64,000 nt of DNA from Aurelia coerulea (lineage: Eukaryota; Cnidaria; Scyphozoa; Semaeostomeae; Ulmaridae): positions 11,329,501-11,393,500 of the forward strand of contig CM076959.1 in the NCBI GenBank assembly GCA_039566865.1. Reading direction: 5' to 3'. The notes below the pieces were generated by a model that saw only the letters and a list, made by a program, of their open reading frames with translations, did not search any database and was not told where the DNA came from. Position 1 is the first letter of the stretch. Every line of letters starts with the position of its first letter. The position numbers and the translations under genes were made by a program. Positions 1 through 12,125 of this stretch are shown piece after piece.

Positions 1-1100
1 GACAGGTTAAAGTTTGTGCGCCCACTTGGCAATAAAACAATGACTTTTACACAAGCTCCCCGAACACTTTATCTTCAAGGCAAATTCAAGCGGATGCTGG
101 TTTGGTTATGTCACGAGAAAGAGATTCTTCATTGATTGATGTAAGTTACAGCTTCGTACTGTTTTCTGTGGGATAATTCACTAGTTGATGAGACTGCTAT
201 TGCTACAGGAGGATTCTCGTTAACTTCTTTGTGACATCACTCCGAAATGACATATGATTTCAGAGCGTAGAATCAAAATCCGGAATCTCCTTGAAACAAT
301 GAACCCAGCAAAGGTACGAATGACAAAATTAAACCAGCAAAGGTACGAATTTCGTAATGCGCAAAGTAGTTGTTCGTAGTATTGTCCTGCCACAAAACCT
401 ACCAGGTTACCAGTGATTCAGCTGATACGATGTAACGTTAACCAAATAATTGATTGTCAATGATATGCTGCATATGGCCAGGACAAGTAAAGGTGGAGGT
501 GGACCTCTTTCCAGAATGAATAAGCCTAGTTGCCATTCACATTTGACACGAAGACCCCTTCGCGAAGAAGACTAAACTCAAAATTTACTACTAAAATTGG
601 AAGACACAATCGTAAAGGGATGTAAGAGTGAACATTGAATGCTTGTCAATGATATAAGCGAGGGTCAGGGTAAGAGGGTATTACCGTAGGGATACATTCT
701 CATTAGATTTGAAATGACAGAGCGCAGCTTTGTGTTCACCATAGGATGCTTTCTACTTAACTCCATCCCGAATTTGGCTTTAGGAACACAGAAAAGCTAA
801 ACTTGTCAAAGCAGTGCTCTGGTCCGCTTCCTTCGACTTGAATACACTTCGTGATGCATTAAGGATTTATAGAGATACGGTGGCGTTTCTCACTTTAGGT
901 AGCAGGTTCGTCAATCGTCAGGTTAGAGACTTGAACAATTAACCTTCAGATTGGTAGGCCATTGTGCTGATTGAGCCATCTCTGATTAATTGGCTTGAAG
1001 GCAATATGATCATCTGGTACCAAATATTTCTTATGAGTTTTTAAAGTTACTGATGAATTCAACGAAAAACTAATTAATTTTTCTTAGAGTGACTTCCAAA
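1..1100. other. No gene recognised
   Basis: AT-rich sequence with no long open frame and no recognisable domain on either strand. No clear inverted or tandem repeat was seen. It is probably intergenic or intronic. Confidence 0.4.
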
Positions 1101-1395
1101 CCCGGGGGAGGTACATGACTTGTGGATGGACAGGCGTCTGCCGCCCGGATGTTAGAAAGTTACCCTCTTCTAATTACCGAAACTTGCCTTGGTACCCCCT
1201 TTAATGATGAATTTTGGCGGAAAACTGCCCATTTCAACTATTTTTTTTTTGCGAGTTTCATCAAAACCTCACCCATGTTTATGGAGAATCTGCTGAAAAA
1301 GAAGATTTCTTGTTAAGAGAATTTTGGGTCCAAAAACCCACCCATATGTGGACGGCACATGAACATGGTATATACCCCCCCCCCCCGCCCAACAT
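1101..1395. repeat. Dispersed repeat ending in C-tract
   Basis: The segment starts with a G-rich run (CCCGGGGGAGGTACATG) and ends with TATACC followed by a long C-run. The two ends look like imperfect inverted copies, since the reverse complement of the right end also starts with a G-run followed by GGTATATACC. The G-run and GGTATAC motifs near 59758-59880 recall it. The short open frames inside do not resemble a protein. Assignment as a repeat is inference. Confidence 0.35.
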
Positions 1396-2039
1396 TGTTT
1401 TGGAAGCGAATTCTGCTGCTACTTGCTTTCTTCAACAGTAGTCTTCCAAAGTACTTTAAGAATCTTGTCAGGACCTTGAGAGGATCTTGTCGACACAATT
1501 TTCTGTTGAAGAAATGAATGTATCAAAACTTTGAGTGACCTGGGATATTTAATTTGCAAATTGCAAAAGTTTTTTCATTTTTAAATAACCAAGTCTACAG
1601 TTTCTTGTCAGCGGTTTCTTACAAAACATTATGTGTATGTTAAACTGCTAAATGCTAGAGGAAGGATAGTTTGGAAGGCTTAAAGGGTCGTCCGGTGACT
1701 AACTTCGTTTCATTGCGAGACAATTTGATTAGCCGCCCTGCGTCTTGATGGGATACTATATAAAACAGTCAGCAATTCCGTATAAAGGAGACATCATGCA
1801 AGATTAAGACGAGATAGAACCTTGAATTAACAAAAAGAAAGGATCCTTTCTGCTGAATGGAAATATCATTAAAGGATATTTCGTGCTGAGATATTAGATT
1901 AAATAAGAATAATTACAAGACTTCCAGGTAAAAGAGGTCTAACTTTTCCCCCAAGACTTATTAAAGTAAAGAAGTGGAATCAACTGTGCTGTATTCAAAA
2001 ATCCTGCTTATTAAAGGAAAGACTTCAATGAAGTAATGA

Positions 2040-2189
2040 CAGTTAGGCGTAACTGCTGTGCCTCCGTTGAGCACTGGTGTGTTCTTTCATGCTGGAGAGA
2101 TTTCTCTGGAAAATGGAGCTGAAGATGATATCAATGAATTGATTGTCAAAATCTTTGAAGATCACCGAGCATTCCTAGCTACAAAGTAG
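2040..2189 (+). other. Short exon-like open frame, unknown
   Basis: A 49-codon open stretch follows an ACAG acceptor-like site and ends in TAG. Its translation has protein-like composition (FFHAGEISLENGAEDD, then INELIVKIFEDH). No family is recognised and no partner exon was found. It could be a terminal exon or a transposon-protein remnant; chance is also possible. Confidence 0.2.
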
Positions 2190-2307
2190 TGCCCCTATTT
2201 TGTATTCTGGTGTTACTGTTTGTTGCAATGCAAAAACCGAGATTGACGAGAAAACGATAAAAAGCGATATATTTCCATATTCTTGTTTTCATATTTACTT
2301 CTTTTAA

Positions 2308-2465
2308 GGAGGAGTGCATTCGAGATAAGCTGGTTTTCATGGGGCCCTCCGATAAAAACATTTATTACAATCTATGACTGAAAAAATGAATTATAAAGCT
2401 ACCAATCAAATCTAACTACGAAACCCGACTTACAATGTTTAAGACCAATGCAATGTACAATAATA
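2308..2465 (-). mobile_element. L-A LINE 3' UTR remnant
   Basis: The GGAGGA...CCCTCC hairpin at 2308-2350, followed by the spacing and words shared with the L-A 3' UTRs at 18753 and 37813 (CAATCTA, ATTATAAAGC, GTACAATAAT), marks the end of an L-A LINE on the minus strand. The similarity stops at 2465, where a different LINE with a TTA-type tail begins. The second LINE therefore probably inserted into this UTR, and A-rich sequence resembling L-A resumes near 3568. Confidence 0.55.
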
Positions 2466-3570
2466 ATAATATAATAATAATAACACGAATCTTTATACAG
2501 GATTAACACTTCAACGTTACTGCTGTTATCAATGTGTGTCCTGATTAACGTAAAAAGATATTATAAAAAATGAAAAATTTACAGCAATTGTATTAATACC
2601 ATATGTTACATATTTAAAATAAGAAGCCTAAATCATATATTACATATCTAAAATAAGAAGCCTAGGTAAAATGTTGCTTAAAATGCTGTTCATAGGCATT
2701 GAATGATTCAGTTTTCCGTATGTTGATAGGCAGTTCACTGTAAATTTTTGCTGCCATGAAGCGAAACGATTTGCGTGCATATTCAGTTTTAATTTTTGGA
2801 AGCTTGACAAGACATTGATTGTTTCTTGTTCTCATATTGTGGTCATTGATTTCGAAGTAGCCTTGAAAAGTGTCACAAATGTCCTTGTCAATACACTTGC
2901 GTACAAGCTTACATGCACGGATCTTATTTGCACTGACAACTGACTGAATTCTTCCGCTAGTGTTCAAATTTCCTTGTATTGTTCTTACCGAGCGATTATG
3001 AAACGAAGCTAGTCTTCTTAATTGGGTGTCAGTTTGCTTCAGCAGTAGTATTCCAGAGTAGGTAAAAGTAGGCAGAATCAGTGAGCGATAAATCGTCTCC
3101 GCAGCGGTGAGATCAAGATAATCTCTAAGCTTTCCCAGCAGCCTCAGCCTGCTTGATGCGCGTTTAAAACATTTGTCAAAATGGCTATTGAGATTCAAAG
3201 AGCTGTCGATTTCAATGCCAAGATATTTGTAATGGCTTGTATTCAATACATTTGCGCCTCGGTACATGACAGTGAGTGTCTCATTTTGCTTTGCAATCCT
3301 CTGTGATGTTCCGAAAAGAAGCGACTCAGTTTTTCCTTTTTTAAGATTTATTATCAGCGCATTTTCGTCCAGCCACTTGGCAATAGCATCCATATCTTTG
3401 GTGAGCTTAGAATTAATAACTGCTACCTCTTTATCAGCTACATATATCACTGTATCATCAGCATAATTCACAATTTTTGCACTTTTTATCACATTGGTTA
3501 TGTCATTGAAAAATATTATGAAAAGTAGGGGACCCAGAATTGATCCTTGGGGCACTCCTGTTTGATTACA
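2466..3570 (-). mobile_element. LINE reverse transcriptase, 5'-truncated
   Basis: The minus strand carries one uninterrupted 297-codon frame (2662-3555). It starts at the RT motif PQGSILGPLLF, contains the catalytic box NYADDTV, then the thumb and C-terminal region (LGIEIDSSLNLNSHF; LPINIR near the end). Fingers and endonuclease are absent, so this is a 5'-truncated non-LTR retrotransposon. Its 3' end is a run of TTA/TAA triplets at about 2460-2482, a tail type known in CR1/L2-like elements. With no frame break in nearly 300 codons it is fairly young. Family assignment is inference. Confidence 0.8.
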
Positions 3571-4895
3571 AAATTACAAAATTGAAGTTAAAAGGAAAAA
3601 ATCCCGTCAGTTTCTGTTTCAGTTTTCATTGACAAATATAATGAAATACATTTCAATACAAATGCAACATTACCTAACTTATAATAAATAAGACAATAAG
3701 ACATGCAGCACAACAACGAGACGAGATACTTGCACATGCACTAAATGTTCTAACTTAATAGGAGAACATTAGAAGACATTATGAATTTGAATTTATTTGT
3801 CTAAGGAGGAGCTGATAGATAAACTAATCGACCTCCTCCCTAGATATGTTTCATAGGAGAAACCCCAAGTAGATGAGCCATAACTTAGGAAAGAAGAGAA
3901 TATGAAATAGTAGAGATCAAGTGGCAGGAAGTGCCTGGTCTTGAAGAAGATCCCAGTTGTCCTTGAAAGTTTCTTGGTTAGTTCAGTAATATGTAATTTC
4001 CAAGAGAGATGCTCATCCATCAGGACATCTAAAAATTTAACATATTTAGCCCAAGTCACTGGTTTTTTACTAAATCTGATATGGACATCATCAAGCAATT
4101 TCCTTCTAGGGGAGTGAAATTAATGAATTCATTGATATAGATTAGAAAAATAAAGGGCCAAGCACAGAACCATGAGGGGAGGGACACCACAAGTAATGCC
4201 TCCAATTTTAGATGAATGATTGTTGACTGAAAGATGCGACTGTCGATATGCCGAGTAGGATTAAAACCAAAGGAATGAGGTGCCTCTGATACCATAGTGA
4301 CTCAGTTTTTGTAGTAAGATGGTATGGTTAACAGTATCAAAAGCTTTTTGCAGGTAAAGATTCCACAGCCAACTCGGTTTGAATACAGAGTGCACTTTAT
4401 TTTGTCACTTAAACTAATCAATGTGTAGTTGGTAAAGTGTCAATAACGGAAACCAAACTACATTTGAAACAGAATTTCATCGAGTTCTAAGAAATTTTAC
4501 AAGCGTTGATGCATTAGTTTTTCAAAGATCTTACTGAAAATTGATAGTAATGATATGGGTCTGTAGTTTGAGTTCTTTGAAGCATCACATTTCTCAAATA
4601 TAGGAATAACCTTAGCAATCTTTAGTTTGTCAGGAAAGATACCATTTTGAAATGAGTCATTGATGATCTGGATGAGCTTAGTTCTCGCTTAGTCTGTGAA
4701 TCAGACTAGGAGAGCTGTACAGAGATGTGAGGTTCAAGAATTCTTAATAACTTAACTGGAATGCAATTAGGCCCAGTAGATTTGCTTTTCTTAAGTGACT
4801 GGGTTATAGAAGACACTTCATCTGGGACTTTGGGAGATATAAGGAAGCTGTTGTTATTTGGAGCATTTAGATACATCAACCTCGTTCCCATGGTG
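3571..4895 (-). mobile_element. Decayed LINE, same subfamily as 45-47 kb
   Basis: Three broken minus-strand frames follow RT order from high to low coordinate: a fingers-region piece (KSKSTGPNCIPVKLL, 4706-4891), a piece with a remnant of IYINDF and a lost YADD box (4056-4295), and a thumb piece (VKFLDVLMDEHLSWK, 3793-4098). The thumb piece closely matches VKFLGLLLDEHLSWK in the copy at 45-47 kb. A GGAGGAG...CTCCTCC hairpin lies at 3805-3839, inside the C-terminal side. Stops and frameshifts make it non-functional. Confidence 0.75.
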
Positions 4896-5159
4896 CTCTG
4901 ACGTCATACGCTGGTCATGAAGCCGAATGAACACCCTGGTACACTTGGATGAATTTGCCCAAAATACGGGCAAATTTTTTTTATACATTCTGCTAAACAT
5001 TTACAATACACATTTACTTAATTACTATACTTACAAGCTACTCTACTCTACTACAAGGCCCACGGGGAGCACAAACTATGTCTACCCACGTGGCTATTTA
5101 GATAAAGAAAAAAATCGAACAAAATACAAAGAACTACACGTGACTACAACAAAAAAGGA

Positions 5160-5915
5160 GAGAACATTTACATTAAGTGCAAAAATTTTTGGCGTGACAA
5201 ACTTTCGGACAAAGACATATCCGAAAGTTTATTTGTACGAAATATAGAGCTGTCCGAAAATTTGTCACGCCAAAAATGTTTGCCGAGATATGCGCATGTG
5301 CAGTAAAGAACTCTGAAATCGAATCTCCAGCAAGTCACGAATGACTATTGTAAACATGCAAAGTTTTTGGAAAAAACTGTTTCCAATCCAATATTATTGT
5401 CATTGGTCAGAACATGTGGTCAGAACAAATAACAACAAAAGTCCTCTTCGCCTTTCATGATTTACATTCTCTCACTATTGCTGATGTAATTGGCAAAGAA
5501 TTCATATCAAAATGGCCAAAATTGAAGATGGTATCGAAAACTACGTAGAACAAGAAGACCCTTTTGCAGATTTAAAGTGGCTATGACACGACACCAACTA
5601 CAATTAAAAGCACGTATACAAAAAATTGATGGATACGAATAGAAACAAGAAAATTAGTAATTTTTTTGCTATTCTATTTTAGCAAATTTTATGTTTGAAG
5701 GGACTTTAGGACATGCTAGGACTCTATTCCAAACTTTATGAAGGTGATTTGTTTCAATAAATCTACAACCTGGTGTGATTTTGCATAAATGATCCGATAA
5801 CTAGTCAAAATGCTGTCCGAAAATTTATTTGTCCGAAATACCAAAAATGTGTCCGAAAATATTTTCGCCGAAGTTTATCGTCCGAAATTTTATCCGCTGA
5901 AAGTTTTTGTACTTA
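5160..5915. mobile_element. MITE-like element with TCCGAAA subterminal motifs
   Basis: The ends are imperfect inverted repeats of about 100 bp: ACATTAAGTGCAAAAATTTT on the left, and GTACTTAATGTACTTAAAAG near the right end on the plus strand. Inside both arms the word TCCGAAA (or its complement TTTCGGA) recurs, at least five times at 5800-5900 and four times at 5200-5265. The core has no long frame. A possible relative lies at 13138-13240. No transposase is encoded. Confidence 0.5.
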
Positions 5916-5951
5916 ATGTACTTAAAAGGGACGAGGTTGTTATAGGACTTG

Positions 5952-7457
5952 TTACCGAGTTGCTGATTTCTTATCAAACCGACCAGTTTTATGGATAAAG
6001 CAGAGACTTAGCAAGAGTATATCTTTATTGATACCATCGGGAAAATCTTTATCACCATACAATAAAATCTGCATTAGGAATTCGTTCCAAAGATTGGTAT
6101 GTCCAAGTGGTCGTAATAAAGCAGAAACTCCAGCAAGAATATCTCTACGTGGTACTTCAAAAGAAGGGCAGAGCAACAAAAAGTGTTCCATATCCTCTGT
6201 GCCATCGTTGGTAGGGCGCATTGGGTTTAAAGTATCCCTGAAATTGTGTTTGAATTTGTGAAAATTTAATTTACTGCGACCAACCCTAAGTTGGCTAAGA
6301 TATGATAATCCTGTCGGATCGTGTATCCGAAAGACAGATTTTGGGAGGTGACTAATTTTGGATTGCAGCTTTGTTTTAAAAGCAGCAATAGAAGGTGAAA
6401 GTCTAATTTCTGAATCAAGCTTATTCCATTCAGACAGGCAGTGAGGATAGAAGCTGGATTGAAATTTGTTAGTCCTTGTCCTTATGCGCCCGATTGCATC
6501 CTGATTGCGAAGAGTGTATCTAGATTGCCGCTGTGGTGGTATTGGATCCGTTGTAAATTCAGGAGTCAGATTATTCATGAACTTGTAGAATAAAATGAGG
6601 CGTCTTCTCCACCTACGGGAGCGGCATACAGCTTTTCTCTCAACGTACCCTTTCATGTTCGTGATACAGCTAAAGCAGCAGAGTACTGAAGAGACTCTAG
6701 CCTCTCCGTGAGACTTGGCAAAGTTACATTGCCACTAAATTCACATACTTTAGCAGGGATATTGTAAATAGCGTCCCCGTAATCCATGTGGGGTCGAACA
6801 TATAGCTTATATACTTCGTTCAGTGTGTGTCTTGGGAGATACCTGGAGAGATATTTCAGCAGACCGATACTCTTACGTGATTTAGTGATGGCTGCTTTGA
6901 TATGAGCAGAGAAGGACAATTTTGAATCAAGAAAAAGCCCTAAGTGTTATGCTCACCTACTTTCTTCACAGGTGTGTTGTAAAAAGTATCATTGGATGGT
7001 CAATTTTATTTCTTTTCGTCAAAAATAATATTTCAACAGCTTGCTTTTGTAGATCAGGATTAAACGACATCCTCCAGTCATGAGCCCGCTTCTTTATCAA
7101 CTGCAAGTCATGGTTCATATCATTTGCAGCTGTATTGGAGTTTTTGACGACCGTAAATAACGACGTATCATCTGCGAAAAGTTTGACATTACACTTCAAG
7201 TTTGCCGTTAGATCATTTATGTACACAAGAAAAAACAATGGACCTAGAATAGAACTTTGTGGTACCCCTGCCGAAATATCTCCCCAGACAGAAAATTTTC
7301 GGTTCAGAACAGTTCGCTGTTTTTGATCCTTAACAAAGCTTTGAATAAGAGAAAGGGGTTGCCCTGAAATACCACATCGTTTAAGTTTATATACAAGACC
7401 ATAATGCCATACCCTGTCAAAGGCCTTGGAAATATCAAGATAAACAGAAGAAGGGCA
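5952..7457 (-). mobile_element. LINE RT with long C-terminal region, frameshifted
   Basis: Reading the minus strand from 7457, the RT is continuous through LDISKAFDRVWHYGL, GVPQSSILGPLFFLVYINDL and the catalytic LFADDTSLF to about 6966. A stop/frameshift near 6920-6965 follows, then the thumb (SFSAHIKAAITKSRKSIGLL, 6653-6919) and a 234-codon C-terminal domain (5952-6656). That last part includes a zinc-knuckle-like HFLLLCPSF...R segment. Endonuclease and RT fingers are missing, so the copy is 5'-truncated at about 7457. The PQGS box reads PQSS. Two breaks make it inactive. Confidence 0.85.
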
Positions 7458-7635
7458 AATTAGTAGCCATTATGGATTTGCAGTTTGCTAGGCAACGCTA
7501 TTCGACGAAAAATGACCGTTGCTCTAGTGCTTATTATGAAGTAGATAAATCGGGGAACTAAAGCAAATACTTCGAGGACCTTATTCAAATCCTTTTTAAA
7601 TTTAAACGATAATCCAGGGTTAGCAAATGCTTTTA

Positions 7636-7701
7636 TACCCTGGGTACCAGACTCTCTAACATAAAACTATTTTTGTGTTAGAAAGTCTGGTTACCAGGGT
7701 A
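7636..7701. mobile_element. 66-bp foldback with 9-bp target duplication
   Basis: The segment is almost all inverted repeat. The left arm TACCCTGGGTACCAGACT pairs with the right arm AGTCTGGTTACCAGGGTA. The inner stem continues through CTAACA/TGTTAG, leaving a loop of about 13 bases. It is flanked by an exact 9-bp direct repeat ATGCTTTTA (7627-7635 and 7702-7710), as expected of target duplication on insertion. A 9-bp duplication is known for Mutator-like transposons. Assignment to that group is inference. Confidence 0.75.
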
Positions 7702-7710
7702 ATGCTTTTA

Positions 7711-8239
7711 ATGTGAAAATAAGCACGATTTATTTGGGGCGAAAATGGGCCTAAGTTGAAATTAGAAAACTTTTCACCGCAGCTTCCAAAACAAAATGGT
7801 TCATAGAGATAAATTGCAAATTGTAGTTGTAATATGTAAAGAATGTGGTTTGTCGTTGAATTTTGATATTCCGAGGCCGTTTGCCCCGCGCAATGCAGAG
7901 TTACCACGCAAAATGTTGTGGGTCAGAATTTTACCCCATTTTGGAGGTGTCCACGTGCAGCCCCTGGGGGTAATATTGAACCCCAAGTTGCGTTATTAGA
8001 CTCATAGATGTGTTGTCTTTTGTAAACTTTTTTTCCGTTTTGAAATCGGTCTAGTAGCTATGGAGCATCAACTCCAAACGCAACCTCGGGTCGAAAAATC
8101 GAAACATTTTTTCAACCCAGTGGAGGGCCGAAATCTTTCAAATCTTTCTATGAGATTTTTCTTTGAATTGAATGGCTTGAAAGAAATTAATGGTACTTTG
8201 CTGTAAATCTGCCGTGGAAAGCTTTTGATACCTTAATAT
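7711..8239. other. No gene recognised
   Basis: Short overlapping frames exist on both strands, but none shows a domain or protein-like composition. Nothing structural was noticed. Confidence 0.4.
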
Positions 8240-9260
8240 CTTTTAAAAATGGTGGCATTATCAATGAGGGTTGATGCTGAAATTAGTAACTCTGGTTGGT
8301 TGTAGTATAAGTTTCTGTAGATGGTTGGTAAAGAAGGTATTTATAAAATCACTTGTGGGTGTGTGATTTTCATCATTGAGTATAATAATGTTAAAATCAC
8401 CCATTATGAATACAAGCTTATTTTCATTGGGAATCTTAGTCATGATTTCTTGCATGTGGTCATTGAACTTACTAATCTCAGAGCTAGGATGTCGATAGGC
8501 GCAACAGCACAAGTTGTTCTTAGATTTTGTGTTCTGAATTTCCATCCAAACAGTCTCAAAATCAGATGTAAAGGTACCTAGATCTGTTCCTCTATCAGCT
8601 TTAGATTAGGCTTCACATATATACAAACCCTACCAGCAGCACTTTTTGAAGGTGTTTTTTTGTGAAATTTGTATGAGGAATGTCAACATTTGAAGAAATA
8701 GGAGAATCAACAGTATCTTTGGTTTTAGGAAGACCTTATGCCCTGACCTTATGATTCCAATCAGCACCCGTGTTTGCCAGAGGGTAAAAAGTTCATCAAA
8801 ATGTAAGTGGAGACCCCTTATGTTCATGTGAAAGAGTGAAATATCCTTGGCAGATGTTTAAATAGACTGAAACTCTTGAACGTTATGGTAGTTACAATGA
8901 ACCTCAGGCTCTATTCTCATCTATATCATAGTCAGAAAGGTTTGGAAGATTTTATAGTTTAGATAGAATTTCCAAAGATGGCAGTAGATGGCCAGTAGAT
9001 CAACTATTGAAGGTAAACTAGATCAGCAACATTAGTTCCCTGCAGAACATCTTCAGTTTCAAGGTGCCTTTAGGGATTCAGGAAGTGAAATATCATTGCG
9101 CTTGATGTGAATGTAGTTTCTACATTAACAGCAAGGAAGAGTTTTTTGGTTTTTATGAACACTTTCAAACAAATTTTACATCGGTAATCATTAGAGCCTT
9201 TGCATCTTGGAGTCTTTCTACAATCAGTCCCATTAAATTCTTGTTTTGAGGTCATCTCGT
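8240..9260 (-). mobile_element. LINE 5' region with AP-endonuclease, decayed
   Basis: The minus strand reads as the N-terminal half of a LINE ORF2. A Cys-containing leader (about 9070-9255) is followed by an endonuclease start (LHLHFDELFTLW, 8630-8827). Next comes a clearer endonuclease block (8261-8545) with YRHPSSEISKFNDHM and the catalytic-type GDFNI, continuing to a region ending in LQPTRVT. APE-type LINE endonucleases carry GDFN before the final SDH motif. SDH itself and all RT motifs are absent, so this is a 3'-truncated, multiply broken fragment. Confidence 0.75.
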
Positions 9261-9539
9261 TAAAGTTATCAAAAATTAAATGAATGAAAATGAAAGTAAC
9301 AATTCAGTTGCAATGTGTTGCTGGCTAACACAACAACAATGATGGGGACAGCCTAACCTATGAAGTGCCTAAACATAGATGACTAATTAACTAATTAAGA
9401 CCACTAATGAAACTCTCAGTCTCTGAAACAATGGAGCCTGAAACATGAAGCTTCATCGTATTAGACTTGTACATGATGTCAGTAGGGTATCTCACATGGA
9501 TTTCCGTCTGTTTCTAAATAGTTTTCTTGAATCATTGAG

Positions 9540-9815
9540 AAAACTATTGAGGATTCCTGCTTTGACTCGGCTGAGAGGCTATTCCACTATTTTGCACCTC
9601 TATAGGAGAAACATCTCTGGGCATTATTTTTTCATTATCTTGGGTAACCTAAAATCGGTTACGAAGGCTATAGGATGAACATTGCAAATTTCGTGAAAAG
9701 ATGTCACATAGGTATTGCGGAGCCAGCTCATTTAAGGACTTGAAGACCATTGTCTTAGACTCCTAAGTTACAAGTTGTTCAATGGTCTGCCATCCCAGCC
9801 CTTCAATAAAAGGTG
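9540..9815 (-). mobile_element. L-A LINE C-terminal fragment
   Basis: Nucleotide words match the C-terminal coding part of L-A copies at 18.95, 36.7 and 38.0 kb (GACTCGGCTGAGAGGCTATT, TCACATAGGTATTGCGGAGC, CCATCCCAGCCCTTCAAT). Indels break the frame. No 3' UTR hairpin or tail remains, so it is truncated on both sides. Confidence 0.7.
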
Positions 9816-11161
9816 ATTGTATGACTACCCACCACACCAAGTTTAAAGGCAACACTTTATTGGCTCGATTTGTGAGATTCGTGCTTAGTTACTTCTGCCA
9901 TCCCAGCGTATAGCTCCACCGTTAACAGAAGATTATTAAACTCCTCTTCAACCATTAAACTCTCACTTAAAGAATCATTCCAAATAGCGCTGTTTCAAAC
10001 TATATTTCATATAAGTTCATCCCAAGATTACATCTCAGATATTTAATTTCAGTTTCCGTTGGGCGTTTGGTTTGTGGCATACATTCGCTGACATATCCAG
10101 GTTGCAGAGAAACAAAATTTGAACAACTTTGTTTGAAGTTAATTGAGAGAAATTTGATTACGCGTATCATGGTGAACAAAACAGTATACTTAGCTAAACA
10201 AGACCACATCTTAAAAAAGCCGCTCTCAGGTTTTCCAAGCGAAGGTTTTTTCTTGTTTAGATTTCTTATACTTTTCTAATTAATCCTGAAAATATACGTG
10301 TTGTGGTGGTCTATGAAATTATGTTAAAACTGCTTCACTCAGATAAGAAATTCAAGTAGTAGAGACTTTCAGGAAATGTTTCCGTAAAGCTTCAACTTAA
10401 GAGGAGCATCCATAAATACGTATGCAAATTTTCGCTTTTTTCAAGCCCCGGTCTCCCTTTAATATGCTTTTTGAATTGGGAAAATAGTAAGTTTATTTAC
10501 AGAAGGCGAAAGAAATGATTATTGCTCTGAATACAGCTGATTTAAGCCTATTGTACAGGCACACATGCATGCATAGTACCTACGTAGTTTCACAAATTGA
10601 TGCACACGGGCGAACAAGGGCAAGAAACATGGCTGTGTTGTCACAGGATGCACTGCAAAAAACTGTAGTATAAATTATTTCATTATTTTTTTTATTTCTC
10701 TATTTAAAGTAGGCTTAAAATACACGAGATAGCAAAATTACTGCTAATTTAGGCCTACTATTTAGCAAACATATAAAAATGAAATAAATGGGGGGAAAAG
10801 TCCTATTTACACAACCGTTAAAAACATTAGCATTGTTTTCCCCTTGCAAAATGCTAATGTTTTCCCCTTGCAAAATGTAAGGGTAGCACAAGGATCGAGA
10901 TGAAAATGAACCGACAACAGAACCAATTGAAAAAGAATTAAAAGTAGTCCAATGGTTTTGATCATTGGGGAAATATGCTTCATGTCCAAGCGGAAACACC
11001 CCATTGTTGCTCGCCCATGGTTGATTTCAACCGGCATCATCGTAGCGAAACCCTCTCGCTGGTCCTAAGAGGCAGCAAACCAAAAAGCAACAACCACCAT
11101 AATTGGAATATCGTAAAGTATATGGTGAAACATGCAGGGGTGGATCCAGCCCCAAGTTGAA
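9816..11161. other. No gene; short tandem duplication
   Basis: No recognisable coding region was found. A short word containing TTTTCCCCTTGCAAAATG occurs twice in tandem at about 10836-10878. The rest is AT-rich sequence with only short frames. Confidence 0.4.
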
Positions 11162-12125
11162 TTTTTAAAGCAGGCTCGAAAAGGGATGGAAACAATTATA
11201 GGCCTATTTCGGTTATCTCAGTTTTTTCTAGGATGTTGGAAAAAATAGTTCACGATCACCTCATTGATTATCTCATAACTAACATAGTATTAACACCAAA
11301 TCAATCTGCTTTTCAAAAACTGTATTCCACTGTAACATCCCTGATAAACGGTACTGATTACTGGTATGACAATATGGATAAAAAACAGCTCAACTTGGCC
11401 ATATTTCTTGATTTAAAAAAGGCGTTTGATACCGTAGATCATACAATACTGATAAAAAAGTTAGGTGCACTCGGTGTCAGGGGAAGTTCAGGAGAATGGT
11501 TCACATCCTTCTTAAGTGGTAGAAAACAATTCTGCTCAGTTAATGGACAACAGCCGGGGGCTAAATTGGTAACGTGGTGTACCTCAAGGGTCTTGCTTGG
11601 GACCACTTCTATTTATAATCTACCTAAATGACTTTGAAAAATGTTTAGAATTCTCTAGGGCTAGTATGTATGCAGATGACACACATGTTGCATTAACATC
11701 TAGTAACGTCGATGATCTAATTACAAATGCCCACAAAGAACTATAACTACAAAAGTTATTTCAAACCAACAAATTAGATACAGAAATATATATATATATA
11801 TATACAAGTAAAACTAGTCAATAAAATTACAAAGTTCAAGTCAAATTACGGTTGACCGTTGAACAACTAATAAACTTTGATCGATCAGTTATGAAATACA
11901 AAATAATCAACAGGCCATGTCCCGAAAGCCTTTGGGGTAAATACCATCATAGGACCCAGCATTCCAACTGCAGAACAAGGAATTGCAGGGACCTACAAAT
12001 CCCAAGAAATAATCTTGAATATGTCAAGAAATGCTTTCACTATTCGGCTCTGAAAGCTTGGAACGATCTACCCATCAATATCAGAGAGCTCCCTACACTT
12101 AGTAGATTCTGGTCTTATCATTCAA
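11162..12125 (+). mobile_element. LINE RT, internally deleted
   Basis: A plus-strand RT begins at the fingers (YRPISVISVFSRMLEKIV) and runs through FLDLKKAFDTVDHTIL to about 11575. It then shifts frame but stays readable through a PQGS-like LGPLLFIIYLND region and SRASMYADDTH near 11660-11685. About 100 bp with a TA run follow, and coding resumes in the C-terminal region (INFDRSVMKYKIIN; FHYSALKAWNDLPINIREL, 11852-12110). The thumb is deleted. The C-terminal part closely matches the copy at 55.4 kb, so the two are one subfamily. It is inactive. Confidence 0.8.
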
